NCBI GenBank assembly: GCA_035525055.1
Contig: DATLEZ010000151.1
Location: 1 to 35,566 of the forward strand
From: DATEEG01 sp035525055
Lineage (GTDB): Bacteria; Actinomycetota; Acidimicrobiia; Spongiisociales; ZC4RG35
Direction of reading: 5' to 3'
Length of the DNA: 35,566 bases
The notes beneath the pieces are model-generated. The model worked only from the letters and a program-made list of their open reading frames with translations, was not told the DNA's origin and searched no databases. Below are positions 1 to 7,478 of this stretch, piece after piece. The translations under genes were made by a program, and so were the position numbers. Positions within the stretch are counted from its first letter, which is position 1; each line of letters opens with the position of its first letter.

Positions 1-1088
1 ACATCCACGCCAAAATCGAGAAGGCGTCGTGGCGGCTCTCCGTTCGTGATCAGCGCAGCAGCCAACTCCCCGGCGGCCGGCGCGGTTTGGATTCCGGTCC
101 CGCCCTGTCCCGCCAGCCAGAAAAACTGCGGAGCCACTGGATCGAAGCCGATCACCATCGCCCGGTCCTCGACAAATGATCGCAAACCTGTCCACGACGA
201 CCGGACGACCCGGATTTCGAGAGTGGTGTGAGCGTTGATCCGATCGATGGCGAGGGCAATGTCGAGCTGCTCGGGCCGGGCGTCGCACGGATCGGTCGGG
301 TTCTCCTCTGCCAGCGAACACAGGAGCTGGGTTCCGTCGGGGCGAAAGTAGAACTCGTTGTCGGCGTTGCTTATGAGCGGCCATCCGGCCCAGGCTTCAT
401 TGCCCGGCACCGTGAACGCAGTTCGCCGCATCGGCTGCAGCCCGATCCTCATTGCACCGGCCAAGGCTCCGATCTGATCGCACCATGACCCGGCCGCGTT
501 CACGATCACATCCGCTTCGAGGTCATGGCCGTCCGTCCCGACCGTCCAACGACCATCCCTGTGTTCGAGCGACGAAACCCGAAACGACGTCATGATGGCG
601 GCCCCGGCCGACCGCATTCCTCGAACGAACCCCTGGTGGATCGCCGCCACGTCCATGTCGAGAGCCTCCGGCTCCCAGACTCCACCACCCACCATTTCCG
701 GTCGCAGGACAGGCACCAGAGCGACTGCTTCTTCCGGCTCGAGCCACCGGGCCGCACCGCCGGCCCGAGATCCCTCCTCGAGAAGCACATTGAGCGAAGC
801 CCTCTGATCGGGCCTGCCAACCCAGAGTGCTCCTCGCCTGGTCAGTAACAAATGATCCACCAAGCCCGAGGGGGGACTGTCGAAGAAACTCCGGCTGGCT
901 CTGGTCAGCGGTCGATTGGGCTCGGCTCCGTAGTTCTCGAAGTACAGAGCCGCCGAGCGCCCCGTCGAGTGGAAGGCGAGTGTCGGTTCCTGTTCGAGAA
1001 GAGTCACTTCGGCACCGGAGAGGGCGAGGTGATAAGCCACTGACACACCGGCGATTCCGCCGCCGATGACGACGACCTTCTTCGGCAT
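1..1088 (-). CDS. FAD-dependent D-amino-acid dehydrogenase, DauA/DadA-like (3' end cut by window)
   Basis: Probable flavoprotein oxidising a D-amino acid to the 2-oxo acid. The 362 visible codons begin with the Rossmann motif VVVIGGGIAGVSVAYHL, followed by HSTGRSAALYFENYG near residue 40, a second FAD-binding stretch VNAAGSWCDQIGALAG, the substrate-region segments NEFYFRPDG and WTGLRSFV, and a C-terminal QGGTGIQT. Order and spacing match D-arginine dehydrogenase (DauA) of Pseudomonas, about 375 residues, so only the last few residues should be missing. The Glu of DauA that contacts the guanidinium (in a PEMVV context as I recall it) appears to align with the Ala/Leu of RRGALWVG, so a basic substrate is not assured. 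The ATG at 1088 shares one base with the stop of the upstream acyl-CoA dehydrogenase, suggesting translational coupling. Sarcosine/glycine oxidase relatives are the alternative. Confidence 0.8.
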   Translation of the reverse strand, partial: MPKKVVVIGGGIAGVSVAYHLALSGAEVTLLEQEPTLAFHSTGRSAALYFENYGAEPNRPLTRASRSFFDSPPSGLVDHLLLTRRGALWVGRPDQRASLNVLLEEGSRAGGAARWLEPEEAVALVPVLRPEMVGGGVWEPEALDMDVAAIHQGFVRGMRSAGAAIMTSFRVSSLEHRDGRWTVGTDGHDLEADVIVNAAGSWCDQIGALAGAMRIGLQPMRRTAFTVPGNEAWAGWPLISNADNEFYFRPDGTQLLCSLAEENPTDPCDARPEQLDIALAIDRINAHTTLEIRVVRSSWTGLRSFVEDRAMVIGFDPVAPQFFWLAGQGGTGIQTAPAAGELAAALITNGEPPRRLLDFGVD

Positions 1089-2746
1089 CACTCGAAAGCG
1101 AGATGGGGGATGGCGGGTTCGACGATCCGACCGTGGGCTGCGTCCGCTGGAAGGGTTCCGTAGGTCCGGCCACCGTCCGGTGAGAGTCGGGATCGAACGA
1201 AGGCCGCCGCGACCTCAGGACGCCCGAACCGCGCCAACAGACTCGCTTGCCATGCGATCGCGAGTCTTTCGGTGACGAGGCGGGCCTGAGCCTGCGGCGA
1301 CGGGAGATTGCGAAGCAGTTCGATCGCCGCCACGGCAGCCTTATCAATGCGAGGATCGAAGCCTGCTCCAAGCGCCATTTCGTCGGCCAGCGCCTCCACC
1401 GAATCCGGGTTGGCTTGGGCGGCTCTCAACACGTCGAGAGCAATCACATTCCCCGAACCCTCCCAGATGGCGTTGAGAGGTGATTCTCGAAAGAGCCTTG
1501 GGAGTATGGTTTCTTCGACGAACCCGTTGCCACCCAGGCACTCCAGCGCCTCGTGCACCACCTCCGCGCAACGCTTGGTCACCCAGAACTTTGCGAGCGG
1601 AGTGGCGATCCTCCGTAGGTCCCGTTCGTGCTGATCGTCTGAGGAACGATCGAATGAGGTGGCCAGACGGGTCATGAGCATCGCCGCCGCCTCGGTTTCC
1701 ACCTCGAGGTCGGCCAGGACGTTGAGCATCGCTGGTTGGTCGATAAGAGCCGAACCGAACACCCGTCGAAACCGGCAGTGATGGATTGCCTGGCTGACGG
1801 CCTGGCGCATGAGGGCAGCGGATCCGGTGACGCAATCGAGGCGGGTGCCGTTGACCATCTCGATGATCGTGGCCACACCCCGTCCCTCATCTCCAACCTT
1901 GCTGGCAAACGTGCGGTCGAACTCGACCTCGGCCGAGGCGTTGGACCGATTGCCGAGCTTGTCCTTGAGACGCTGGATGCGGATGTCGTTGACGGTTCCG
2001 TCGGGTCGGAAGCGAGGGAGCAGAAAACAGGTGAGACCCCCGGGGGCCTGGGCCAGGATCAAGTAGGCGTCGTTCATCGGCGCCGACATGAACCACTTGT
2101 GGCCGGTTATCAGGTATTCACCGTCGGCCGGCACGGCCTGCGTCGTACCGGCCCTGACGTCGGAGCCGCCTTGTTTCTCCGTCATCCCCATTCCCATCAG
2201 CAGACCGGTCTTTTCAGAAGCCGGTCGAAAGCTCGGGTCATAAGCCCGGGAGACGACCATGGGTTCCCACCGTGCGGCAAGGTCCGGTTGTTGGCGCAAG
2301 GCGGGCAGCACCGCGTAGGTCATCGAGATGGGGCAGAAGTGCCCCGCCTCGATCTGGCTGGCTAAGAAAGTCAGCGAAGTTCTGACGAGGTGCCCAGCCT
2401 TGGGTTGGGACGGTTCCCACGGGAGGGAATGAAGACCGTGTCCGACCGACAGGTCGAGAAGCTGGTGCCAGGCCGGATGGAATTCAACCTGGTCGACCCT
2501 GTTGCCATAACGGTCATGAGTTCGGAGCTCAGGAGAGTGGCGGTTGGCGAGAAACCCCCACTCGTAGACCTCGGCGGATGCGACCCGCCGCCCAAATTCC
2601 TTGACCCTGTCGACGGCCCATCCCGCGTCGTCGCGCTCCAGTGCGTCGATCAGGGTCGGCTCCGCTGCGGCCAGGTCGTACTGGTCGAGCGGGGGAGGCT
2701 GATTGAGGACCTCGTGAGTGGTGACCGTCGCTCCTTGATCTCCAAT
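1088..2746 (-). CDS. aidB: AidB-like acyl-CoA dehydrogenase
   Basis: Flavin-dependent acyl-CoA dehydrogenase of the AidB branch (E. coli AidB: isovaleryl-CoA dehydrogenase activity and DNA binding in the alkylation response). The protein follows AidB from its N-terminus (THEVLNQPPPLDQYDL) through FHPAWH, CPISMTYAVLP, GMGMTEKQGGSDV (about residues 180-190), LKDKLGNRSNASAEVEF, LGGNGFVEE and IWEGSGNVIALDVLR, and its length of about 550 fits the 541-546 usual for the family. Start is uncertain: no ATG, GTG or TTG lies close to the conserved N-terminus. ATT at 2746 is used here, and CTG at 2764 is an alternative. The reading frame stays open to 3007, but that extension overlaps aat and looks non-coding. 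It is coupled (TGATG) to the D-amino-acid dehydrogenase. Confidence 0.85.
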   Translation of the reverse strand: MGDQGATVTTHEVLNQPPPLDQYDLAAAEPTLIDALERDDAGWAVDRVKEFGRRVASAEVYEWGFLANRHSPELRTHDRYGNRVDQVEFHPAWHQLLDLSVGHGLHSLPWEPSQPKAGHLVRTSLTFLASQIEAGHFCPISMTYAVLPALRQQPDLAARWEPMVVSRAYDPSFRPASEKTGLLMGMGMTEKQGGSDVRAGTTQAVPADGEYLITGHKWFMSAPMNDAYLILAQAPGGLTCFLLPRFRPDGTVNDIRIQRLKDKLGNRSNASAEVEFDRTFASKVGDEGRGVATIIEMVNGTRLDCVTGSAALMRQAVSQAIHHCRFRRVFGSALIDQPAMLNVLADLEVETEAAAMLMTRLATSFDRSSDDQHERDLRRIATPLAKFWVTKRCAEVVHEALECLGGNGFVEETILPRLFRESPLNAIWEGSGNVIALDVLRAAQANPDSVEALADEMALGAGFDPRIDKAAVAAIELLRNLPSPQAQARLVTERLAIAWQASLLARFGRPEVAAAFVRSRLSPDGGRTYGTLPADAAHGRIVEPAIPHLAFE

Positions 2747-2773
2747 GAGGCTACCCAGGGACAGAAGATGCCA

Positions 2774-2781
2774 GGTATAAG
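2774..2781. promoter_or_regulatory. Overlapping divergent -10 elements of aidB and aat
   Basis: On the plus strand TATAAG (2776-2781) lies 15 bases before the aat TTG codon. On the minus strand TATACC (2779-2774) lies 9 bases before CTG 2764 and 27 before ATT 2746, with TTCAAC 16 bases upstream as a possible -35. The two -10 boxes share bases 2776-2779, the arrangement expected of a bidirectional promoter. This is a pattern match only. Confidence 0.35.
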
Positions 2782-2796
2782 TAGCGTCGGGTTCTG

Positions 2797-3486
2797 TTGA
2801 AAGGTGAGCGCCTGCCGGTCGAACCCACTCCGAGTCTCTTTCGTCTTCCTGACCCACGGACCGCCGGTTCTGATGACGTGGTCGCCGTGGGTGCCAATCT
2901 CGCACCGGGAACCATCCTCGCGGCCTATCGAAGGGGCATGTTCCCGATGCACCTGCCGGATGGTGAACTCGCCTGGTGGTCACCAGAGGAGCGGGGAGTG
3001 ATACCACCCGGCCACCTCCAGATCAGCAGGTCTCTTCGCCGGTCCCTGCGGCGATTCCATGTCAGCTTCGATCTCGACCCGGAGGGAGTGATCGATGGCT
3101 GCGCCGACCCCACCCGGCCCCACGGTTGGATCACCACCGAGATCAAAGACGCCTACATGGAATTGTTCGGACTCGGGTGGCTGCACTCGGTCGAGGCATG
3201 GGACGATGACGGCAACCTCGCCGGAGGCTTGTACGGCGTCTCGATCGGCGCTCTCTTCGCCGGCGAGTCGATGTTCAGCCGACAACGCGACGCGTCCAAG
3301 GTCGCTCTAGTCCACCTGGTCGGTCAGTTGTCTCGAGTCGAGCATTACCTGCTCGACGTCCAGTGGGTGACACCGCATCTGGCGACGCTGGGAGCGGTCG
3401 GGATCTCCCGGGAGGAGTACCTCAAACTGCTTCCTGTGGCGCTGGCCGCACCCACCCCCTGGGACCCTGCCCGTTTTGGCGCGTAG
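2797..3486 (+). CDS. aat: Leucyl/phenylalanyl-tRNA-protein transferase
   Basis: Transfers Leu or Phe from aminoacyl-tRNA to proteins with N-terminal Arg or Lys, marking them for ClpAP under the N-end rule; cytoplasmic. The 229-residue protein shows the family signatures in order: LAAYRRGMFPM, LAWWSPEERGVIPP, LQISRSLRRSLRR, GWITTEIKDAYMELFGLGWLHSVEAW, GGLYGVSIGALFAGESMFSRQRDASKVAL and DVQWVTPHLATLGA. Length is normal. The start is taken as TTG 2797, the only start codon that keeps the conserved N-terminal segment in frame; the GTG at 2804 is in another frame. The last codons (RFGA, stop) are read from the left arm of a 51-bp palindromic repeat, so the C-terminus was probably reset by that element. 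Confidence 0.9.
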   Translation: MKGERLPVEPTPSLFRLPDPRTAGSDDVVAVGANLAPGTILAAYRRGMFPMHLPDGELAWWSPEERGVIPPGHLQISRSLRRSLRRFHVSFDLDPEGVIDGCADPTRPHGWITTEIKDAYMELFGLGWLHSVEAWDDDGNLAGGLYGVSIGALFAGESMFSRQRDASKVALVHLVGQLSRVEHYLLDVQWVTPHLATLGAVGISREEYLKLLPVALAAPTPWDPARFGA

Positions 3487-3524
3487 CAATGCTCCTCTCT
3501 GGAAGTCGTTCTCCCGCGCCAAAA
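3474..3524 (+). repeat. 51-bp palindromic element, copy 1 (TTTTGGCGCG...CGCGCCAAAA)
   Basis: Perfect 10-base terminal inverted repeat TTTTGGCGCG / CGCGCCAAAA around a loop of about 31 bases. The loop shares TGCTCC-CT...GG-GTCG-TCT with the copy at 17763-17810, in the same orientation. It overlaps the end of aat, whose TAG stop (3484-3486) is inside it. The T-runs are on the 5' side and the A-runs on the 3' side, so it is not an intrinsic terminator. It is the most diverged of three copies. Confidence 0.8.
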
Positions 3525-3594
3525 CCGGGGTTGAGGGGATGAAAGTTGGGTTCCAGGCTACGGGTAGAGTCGCGATGCCTTGGAGGGTGGAACT

Positions 3595-4452
3595 GTGAGC
3601 GGCCCGGTCGTGGCCGGTATCGACCTGACTCCGATCGGCCGGCGGGTGGCCGATCGCGGCCGCATGCTGGCTGAGCAACGCGGGTTGCCGCTGCATTTGG
3701 TTTCGGTCAACGAGTCGGCCGCCGAGGCATTTCTCGACGACGGCCTCGGCAAACTGTTGCTCGATCAGCATCGCCAGCAGCTCGAAGCGGTGGCGGCGTG
3801 GTGTCAGGGTCGGACCTTGGTCGAGGTCACCCACGAGACACTCCGTGGTTCGATCGGATGGGAGCTGGTGCGGGAAGCCAAGAGAGCCTCCATCGTTGTG
3901 GTAGGAACGTCAGCAGTCGACGTCGAGCGCTGCGGGCCTATTGCCCGCCGGGTGGCGATCATGTCGACCGGCGATGTCCTTGTCGTGCGTCGCCAGCCGA
4001 GAGCGGGATACCGGAAAGTACTGGCGGCCGTCGACTTTTCGGTCCATTCCAAGAAGGCGGTCGAAGCGGCCATCGAGTGGTTCCCCGACGCCGAAGTGAC
4101 GGCGACGTTCTCGCTTCCTGCTCGCTTTGATCCGGCCCTGGCCGATGCAGGACTTTTCGACGTTGAGGTCGTTGCTGCCCGTGGCACTCGACTGCGCCGA
4201 GCCGCAGAGCGGATGGAGGAGTTTGTGGCGGAGTGGCCGGGTCGGGTAAAGCCCCTCGTTATCGACGGGGCACCACAGACGGCCATCGACGAAGTGGTCC
4301 GGCGTAGAGGAGTCGACCTCGTGGTTGTTGCCAACCGCGGAGCCGGCGCCACCAAGATGATCCTGCTCGGGACGGTGGCCGATGCAGTCCTTGAGGCGAT
4401 GCCGTGCGATGTGATGGTCGCCCGGGTCCCGGGCGACTTCCGCCGACCCTGA
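3595..4452 (+). CDS. Universal stress protein, tandem UspA domains
   Basis: Two UspA-like alpha/beta domains in one 285-residue chain. The first (about residues 1-140) runs from VVAGIDLTPIGRR to IARRVAIMSTGDVLVVRR and the second (about 143-280) from YRKVLAAVDFSVHSKKAVEAA to VVVANRGAGATKMILLGTVADAVLEAMPCDVMVAR. The second ends with the G-x(9)-G-S/T-type ATP-binding region in modified form (GAGATKMILLGTVA); the first lacks a clear version. Such proteins are cytoplasmic stress or energy-status proteins of poorly defined function. The GTG at 3595 is preferred because GGAGG lies about 8 bases upstream; a TTG 15 bases earlier is in frame but overlaps that site. It sits alone between palindrome copy 1 and a tRNA gene. 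Confidence 0.85.
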   Translation: MSGPVVAGIDLTPIGRRVADRGRMLAEQRGLPLHLVSVNESAAEAFLDDGLGKLLLDQHRQQLEAVAAWCQGRTLVEVTHETLRGSIGWELVREAKRASIVVVGTSAVDVERCGPIARRVAIMSTGDVLVVRRQPRAGYRKVLAAVDFSVHSKKAVEAAIEWFPDAEVTATFSLPARFDPALADAGLFDVEVVAARGTRLRRAAERMEEFVAEWPGRVKPLVIDGAPQTAIDEVVRRRGVDLVVVANRGAGATKMILLGTVADAVLEAMPCDVMVARVPGDFRRP

Positions 4453-4495
4453 GGGCCGGTTCGCCGTTGTCCTCGCCCTTTACACTCATCAGCCG

Positions 4496-4568
4496 GGGCC
4501 CGTAGCTCAAAGGTCAGAGCAGCGCACTCATAATGCGTCGGTTGCAGGTTCGAGCCCTGCCGGGCCCA
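4496..4568 (+). tRNA. tRNA-Met (CAU), elongator; tRNA-Ile2 possible
   Basis: A full cloverleaf can be drawn: acceptor GGGCCCG/CGGGCCC (7 bp), D stem GCTC/GAGC with a short 8-base loop containing GG, anticodon stem GCGCA/TGCGT around CTCATAA (anticodon CAT at 4529-4531), variable loop CGGTT, T stem GCAGG/CCTGC with loop TTCGAGC, and discriminator A. CCA is not encoded. The paired G1-C72 excludes the initiator tRNA, which has a 1-72 mismatch. Elongator Met and lysidine-modified Ile2 both carry CAU and cannot be told apart safely by eye. Confidence 0.92.
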
Positions 4569-4597
4569 CAGCGCGCAAAACGATCCCCGAGGAGCCG

Positions 4598-5215
4598 GTG
4601 ATCAAGACAGATTTCAAGAAGGAGTTGCGGGAGCTCTTCGGGCCTCCGACCAAGGACTTCGTTCTCGTGAGGGTGCCTCAGCTCGCCTTTCTGATGGTCG
4701 ATGGAGTGGGCGATCCCAACACTGCTCAGAGTTACGCGGAGGCAGTCGAGGCCTTGTACTCCGTGTCCTACGCACTCAAGTTCGCCAGCAAGAAGGAACT
4801 CGAGCACGACTATGTGGTTCCCCCGCTGGAAGGACTCTGGTGGGCTGACGACCCGGCCGCCTTCGTGAAACGCGAGAAGAACGAGTGGCGTTGGACGATG
4901 ATGATCATGCAACCTAACTGGATCACCGAGGGGATGGCTACGGCCGCCATCGAGACGAGTGCTCGCAACAAGGAGCTTCCCGCCCTTCCGGGTTTACGGT
5001 TCGACGGTCTGCTCGAGGGCCTCTCGCTTCAGATCATGCACATCGGGTCCTTCGAATCCGAAGGACCGACATTGGCAAGGCTCCACAGCGAGTACATGCC
5101 GGCTCATGGCTTCACATTCAACGGCCCTCACCACGAGATCTACCTGGGCGATCCTCGCAAGACCGCGCCAGAGAAACTCAAGACCATTCTTCGCCAACCG
5201 GTCAAGGAGCTGTGA
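4598..5215 (+). CDS. GyrI-like small-molecule-binding domain protein
   Basis: A 205-residue stand-alone GyrI-like protein of the SOUL/GyrI superfamily, in the group with LVRVPQLAFLMVDGVGDPN near the N-terminus, VPPLEGLWW in the middle and LARLHSEYMPAHGF...HHEIYLGDPRKTAPEKLKTILRQPV at the end. These proteins bind small, often cationic, hydrophobic molecules; some relatives hydrolyse electrophiles. There is no DNA-binding domain, so this is not an AraC/MerR-type regulator. The GTG at 4598 has GAGGAG about 6 bases upstream, and it starts 29 bases after the tRNA. The ligand is unknown. Confidence 0.75.
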   Translation: MIKTDFKKELRELFGPPTKDFVLVRVPQLAFLMVDGVGDPNTAQSYAEAVEALYSVSYALKFASKKELEHDYVVPPLEGLWWADDPAAFVKREKNEWRWTMMIMQPNWITEGMATAAIETSARNKELPALPGLRFDGLLEGLSLQIMHIGSFESEGPTLARLHSEYMPAHGFTFNGPHHEIYLGDPRKTAPEKLKTILRQPVKEL

Positions 5216-5324
5216 GCTCAGATCGACAGTCATTCCTGTCGAGGACGCTCCATTTGCGTGGCGTCACTCCATGTACATGGCGCCGACCGGGCCGTCGCGA
5301 CCATGGCGGTACCCTCCCACCTCC

Positions 5325-6935
5325 ATGCCGGCGGAGCTGATCATCCACAACGCCCGGATCTTCACCGGTCGCGAACCGATCGACGGTGCAATTGCGATCG
5401 AGGCCGGACGGGTCCTGTCGATTGGCAAGTTGGCGGATATCCGCCGCACCGCTTCCCAGCACACCGAGTCGATGGACGCCGGTGGCGGACTCGTGACACC
5501 GGGGTTCATCGATGCTCATGTCCATCCAATTTCCGGTGGCCTCAAGATCCTCAATTGCTCGCTTCAGGATGCGGCCAATCTGAGCGAGGCAACCGGCATG
5601 GTTGCCGCCTACGCGTCGACGCACCCCGATCGGGAGTGGATCTGGGGCGGCGGATGGGCCATGTCATGGTTCGAGCGCGGACTTCCCAGCGCCGCCGCCC
5701 TGGATCGAATTGTCTCGGATAGACCCGTGTTTCTCTACAACCGCGACGGTCACGCCGCCTGGCTCAACACGAAGGCTCTGGAGTGGGCCGGGATCACTGC
5801 CGGCACCCCCGATCCGTTCGACGGACGGATCGAGCGACTCCCCGATGGCTCTCCCCAGGGGACCCTCCACGAAGGAGCCATGGGAATCGCCGAGGCAGTT
5901 CTCCCCGAGCCCGCTCCATCTGATATGGAGCGTGCCCTGGTGGCGGGTCAGGAATACCTGCTGGCATTCGGGATCACCGGTTGGCAGGACGCCGATGTGC
6001 AGCCTTCCCAGGACGCCGCTTACCTCTCTTTGGCCGCTCGGGGCGAGTTGCTCGCCTCGGTAGTAGGTGCCCTGTGGTGGGACCGCTATCGCGGACTTGA
6101 GCAGGTCGAGGAGTTGGTCGGCCGTCGGACGTTGATGGGCCCTCGTTACCGACCGACCAGCGTCAAGTTGATGCTCGATGGTGTGGCCGAGAACTTCACA
6201 GCGGCCATGCTCGAGCCATTTGGCGACGGCACCGGCACGGCCACCGCCAACTCCGGCATCGACTTCATCGAGCCGGCCAGATTGACCGAGATTGTCACCG
6301 TTCTCGATCGCCTCGGATTTCAATGTCACTTCCATGCGATTGGAGATCGGGCGGTGCGCAGCGCTCTCGACGCGGTCGAGTCGGCCAGGAAGCTAAACGG
6401 CGACGTCGGCTTGATGCATCACATCGCCCATATCCAGTTTGTCCACGATGACGACATTGAACGCTTCCGGAGGTTGCGCGTTGCCGCCAACGCCCAGGCC
6501 TATTGGGCATGCCATGAACCACAGATGGATGAATTGACCCTTCCCTTCCTCAGTCCCGGGCAAGCCCAGCGCCTGTACCCGTTCGGTCGTCTGCAACGCT
6601 CGGGGGCGACACTGGCGATGGGGTCGGACTGGTACGTGTCGACGCCGAATCCGATGCTTCAGATCGAGGTTGCCGTAACGCGGAGGTCCCCCGGAGAACC
6701 CGACGAAGCACCGCTTCTTCCCGAGGATTCGCTGACCCTGGCAGTGGCCCTTGGTGCCTTCACGCTAGGTTCGGCGACGATCAACCGTGTCGATGATCGC
6801 GCCGGTTCGATCGAGTCGGGCAAGGATGCCGACCTGGTGATTTTCGACCGTGACCCATTCCGAGACGGACCGATCGGTGAGGCAACAGTCGTGGCGACCC
6901 TTGTGGAGGGGAAGGTCGTTTACGAAGCAAGTTGA
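5325..6935 (+). CDS. Amidohydrolase family 3 protein (YtcJ/NfdA-like)
   Basis: Metal-dependent hydrolase with a TIM-barrel fold acting on an unknown amide-type substrate. The 536-residue sequence has the N-terminal ELIIHNARIFTGR beta-sandwich strand, the metal motif GFIDAHVHPISGG (HxH near residues 64-66), the carboxylated-Lys region of the family (RPTSVKLMLDGVAENFTA), HFHAIGDRAVRSALDA, HHIAHIQFVHDDDIERF and the final metal Asp in GATLAMGSDWYVSTPNPM. It ends with the usual AGSIESGKDADLVIFDRDPF. Length is typical. ATG 5325 is chosen because the conserved strand begins four codons later; ATG 5271 and 5277 are in frame but add a non-conserved leader. It is followed by the structured repeat at 6977. 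Confidence 0.85.
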   Translation: MPAELIIHNARIFTGREPIDGAIAIEAGRVLSIGKLADIRRTASQHTESMDAGGGLVTPGFIDAHVHPISGGLKILNCSLQDAANLSEATGMVAAYASTHPDREWIWGGGWAMSWFERGLPSAAALDRIVSDRPVFLYNRDGHAAWLNTKALEWAGITAGTPDPFDGRIERLPDGSPQGTLHEGAMGIAEAVLPEPAPSDMERALVAGQEYLLAFGITGWQDADVQPSQDAAYLSLAARGELLASVVGALWWDRYRGLEQVEELVGRRTLMGPRYRPTSVKLMLDGVAENFTAAMLEPFGDGTGTATANSGIDFIEPARLTEIVTVLDRLGFQCHFHAIGDRAVRSALDAVESARKLNGDVGLMHHIAHIQFVHDDDIERFRRLRVAANAQAYWACHEPQMDELTLPFLSPGQAQRLYPFGRLQRSGATLAMGSDWYVSTPNPMLQIEVAVTRRSPGEPDEAPLLPEDSLTLAVALGAFTLGSATINRVDDRAGSIESGKDADLVIFDRDPFRDGPIGEATVVATLVEGKVVYEAS

Positions 6936-6976
6936 GGCTCGTGTCGCAACCGGAACCTGAGGCGCCCCATGCACTT

Positions 6977-7075
6977 TGTCCTCCCGCGTGCTGGGGACCG
7001 CCTGACGAAGGAGGGCGAGGGGGTGCGGGAACTCCAGACGCATTCCCTCCTGACGGCGCCGCCGGTGCGTCTCGA
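6977..7075 (+). repeat. Structured downstream repeat, copy A
   Basis: About 99 bases beginning 41 bases after the amidohydrolase stop. It contains hairpin 1 (6978-6983 with 6993-6998, one G-T wobble), the 20-base core CGAGGGGGTGCGNGAACTCC (7016-7035, N=G) and a 7-bp stem AGACGCA/TGCGTCT (7036-7042 with 7066-7072). It matches copy B over its whole length and copy C in core and ends. Function unknown; position suggests a 3'-UTR or post-gene element. Confidence 0.75.
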
Positions 7076-7181
7076 TTCTCTAGTGGGTCAGTTTGGCCCG
7101 AGGGAGGCGTTGAGGTCTAAAGGACATGAGGTTGTCCGATCAGTCAGCGAAGGGAACCGGAGCCACCCGGCCCCGTGGACA

Positions 7182-7286
7182 AATTTGGCGTCCTAGTCCC
7201 GGGTCAGACGAAACCTGGCGTCGCGCTCCCGGTTTCCGGGACTCTCAGACCGAATTACGGATTAGCCGGGAGCCAGCCGCCAAATT
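7182..7286. repeat. Imperfect 105-bp palindrome
   Basis: Outer arms AATTTGGCG (7182-7190) and CGCCAAATT (7278-7286) are exact inverted repeats. Inner arms CTCCCGG (7226-7232) and CCGGGAG (7266-7272) are also exact, with partial pairing between. The outer arms resemble the TTTTGGCG arms of the 48-bp palindromes but the interior does not. It could be a decayed mobile palindrome or a chance structure. Confidence 0.35.
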
Positions 7287-7382
7287 ACGAGGGGACCGAT
7301 GACGGGCGAATCCCCTTTTTCGATGATCCTTTGCTGCTTCCGACTCCCAACATGACCCACTACGTTCGATTCTTAAGACTTG

Positions 7383-7469
7383 CGAGACGGACCGGCTCGC
7401 TCCAGACGATTCACCTGCCGGTGGAGTTCGCGCACCCCCTCGATCTGTTCCCCCGCAAGCAGGGGAACA
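7383..7469 (-). repeat. Structured downstream repeat, copy C
   Basis: Read on the minus strand, it starts 9 bases after the lrp stop codon. Hairpin 1 is a perfect 8-bp stem TGTTCCCC/GGGGAACA (7446-7453 with 7462-7469). After three bases comes the 20-base core with N=C (7442-7423), then a 6-bp stem ACCGGC/GCCGGT (7391-7396 with 7417-7422) and the shared end GGTCCGTCTCG. The second hairpin of copy B is absent. Hairpin 1 is kept although its sequence differs from copies A and B. Confidence 0.75.
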
Positions 7470-7478
7470 GTGACTTTG

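Larger units (their letters stand above)
6936..7478. other. Gene-free interval with two structured repeats and an imperfect palindrome
   Basis: This 543-base stretch between convergent genes has no convincing gene. The 117-codon frame at 7175-7528 has no family resemblance and runs into the lrp gene on the opposite strand. It holds repeat copy A (6977-7075, plus), repeat copy C (7383-7469, minus) and an imperfect palindrome (7182-7286). In the rest I see nothing. Confidence 0.7.

Noticed and set aside
523..1371. 282-codon open frame on the minus strand
   Set aside because: Same strand but wrong frame for the DauA-like gene, which has complete motifs in another frame; low-complexity Arg/Ser-rich product.
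2747..3007. N-terminal extension of the AidB-like frame up to a GTG at 3007
   Set aside because: The extra residues match nothing in AidB, and the region is the N-terminal coding part of aat on the other strand.
4496..4568. Initiator tRNA-fMet
   Set aside because: Bases 1 and 72 pair (G-C), whereas initiator tRNAs have a mismatch there.
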